Source of the DNA: Paucisalibacillus globulus DSM 18846
Lineage (GTDB): Bacteria; Bacillota; Bacilli; Bacillales; Amphibacillaceae
Assembly (NCBI RefSeq): GCF_000482485.1
Contig: NZ_KI519435.1
Coordinates: 135,715 to 199,714 of the forward strand
Direction: 5' to 3'
Length of the DNA stretch: 64,000 nucleotides
A program made the translations under genes and the position numbers. Shown piece by piece: positions 63,365 through 64,000 of the stretch. The notes under the pieces are model-generated. The model saw nothing but the letters and a program-made list of their open reading frames with translations, was not told where the DNA came from and ran no database searches. Every line of letters starts with the position of its first letter. The first letter of the stretch is position 1.

Positions 63365-64000
63365 ATGGACTATATAAAACGACTTACTAGTTTATTTATT
63401 TTTTTACTTTTTTTATTTACCACAACATTAACGACTCACGCAAAGTCCGGGCAAACATATGAAGTAGATGCTGAGTGGTTACATATTCGTAGTAGCCCAT
63501 CTGTTCATGCAGAAATTATAGGTAAACTAAAAAAGGGAAATAAAGTGATGGCATTTGGGGAAAATTCAGGTTGGCTTCAAACGTATTACCATGGAGGGAA
63601 AGCATGGGTAGCTTCTAAATATTTAGTACCTGATGATGAAAAGGAAGTATTCTTAACAGATGGCTTATTATCAGGTTACACAATTGTAATTGATCCCGGG
63701 CATGGTGGAAAGGACCCTGGCGCAATTGGTCATAACGACGTATTAGAAAAGGACCTCATTCTTATAACATCACTAAAGATTGCAGAGCAATTAGTGGAAA
63801 CGGGCGCCACTGTTATTTTAACGCGAGTAGACGATTCCTTTGTTTCTTTAAATGACCGTGTATTAATTAGTAACCAAGCTGATTCAGATGTCTTTATTAG
63901 TATTCACTTTAATGCTTTCCCTGAAGATTATGTTGGTGGAATCAATACATATTATTACCAAAGTGGCAAAGGCCTTGCTCACAACATCCAACATGCATTA
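63365..64000 (+). CDS. N-acetylmuramoyl-L-alanine amidase (amidase_3) with SH3b domain, 3' truncated by the window
   Basis: 212 codons visible; the frame continues beyond the window. It has a signal peptide (about 1-26), a bacterial SH3 domain (about 30-88, DAEWLHIRSSPSVHAEIIGKL), then a zinc amidase_3 domain with IDPGHGGKDPGAIG (first His ligand), Glu in VLEKDLIL and SIHFNAFP (second His). It cleaves the muramoyl-alanine bond of peptidoglycan outside the cell. AAGGAG lies 6 nt before the ATG. It is divergent from the hydroxybutyrate dehydrogenase gene. Confidence 0.92.
   Translation, partial: MDYIKRLTSLFIFLLFLFTTTLTTHAKSGQTYEVDAEWLHIRSSPSVHAEIIGKLKKGNKVMAFGENSGWLQTYYHGGKAWVASKYLVPDDEKEVFLTDGLLSGYTIVIDPGHGGKDPGAIGHNDVLEKDLILITSLKIAEQLVETGATVILTRVDDSFVSLNDRVLISNQADSDVFISIHFNAFPEDYVGGINTYYYQSGKGLAHNIQHAL

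Overview
The window is chromosomal DNA from a low-GC, Gram-positive, Bacillus-like bacterium. This rests on AT-rich sequence, strong GGAGG ribosome binding sites, frequent TTG and GTG starts, Rho-independent terminators, and Bacillaceae-type families (YocH-like LysM/3D, DUF1002, DUF1450, CBO0543, SpoIIM, YtrA-type GntR). A halotolerant Oceanobacillus/Virgibacillus-type relative is plausible but unproven. I found no rRNA, tRNA, CRISPR array or prophage.

Layout. 1-240 is an exact 20-bp tandem repeat. 344-2506 is the threonine-to-glycine pathway (tdh, kbl) with a cre-like site. 2739-3691 holds a 44-residue small ORF and a LysM/3D cell-wall protein. 3979-22747 is a block of three complete oligopeptide-type ABC importers. 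Two are tandem paralogous copies (gene order D-F-B-C-binding protein) and the third is a canonical oppABCDF operon. 23065-31322 carries DUF1002, an MFS exporter, two MATE exporters, DUF1450, RidA with an iron-type alcohol dehydrogenase, and a lysozyme-like enzyme. 31818-34991 is an acyl-CoA ligase followed by an unusual regulator. 35691-36116 is a 52-bp tandem repeat, followed by a SWIM/SNF2 helicase and an MFS transporter.

40910-41207 looks like an unannotated type I toxin-antitoxin locus: a 33-codon TxpA/BsrG-like membrane peptide with a convergent antisense RNA candidate. 41403-46074 is a D-threonate/D-erythronate-type catabolic operon (DeoR regulator, DUF1537 kinase, PdxA2-like dehydrogenase, GntP permease) with a clear promoter and operator. 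Next come sodC with a cre-like site, a bacterial PH-domain protein and a DoxX protein. 48447-53433 is a six-gene GntR/ABC operon behind a near-perfect 34-bp palindrome that covers the -10 box.

53589-62227 is a membrane-associated MoxR/DUF58/DUF4350/DUF4129 module with RDD and SpoIIM-family partners. A TnpB-only IS200/IS605-type element lies between RDD and SpoIIM. The window ends with a 3-hydroxybutyrate dehydrogenase and a truncated N-acetylmuramoyl-L-alanine amidase.

The window has a strong nutrient-scavenging theme (peptides, threonine, sugar acids, fatty acids, hydroxybutyrate) with CcpA-like and CodY-like sites, plus several families of hairpin-forming intergenic repeats. All functional assignments come from reading the protein sequences. 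No database search was run.
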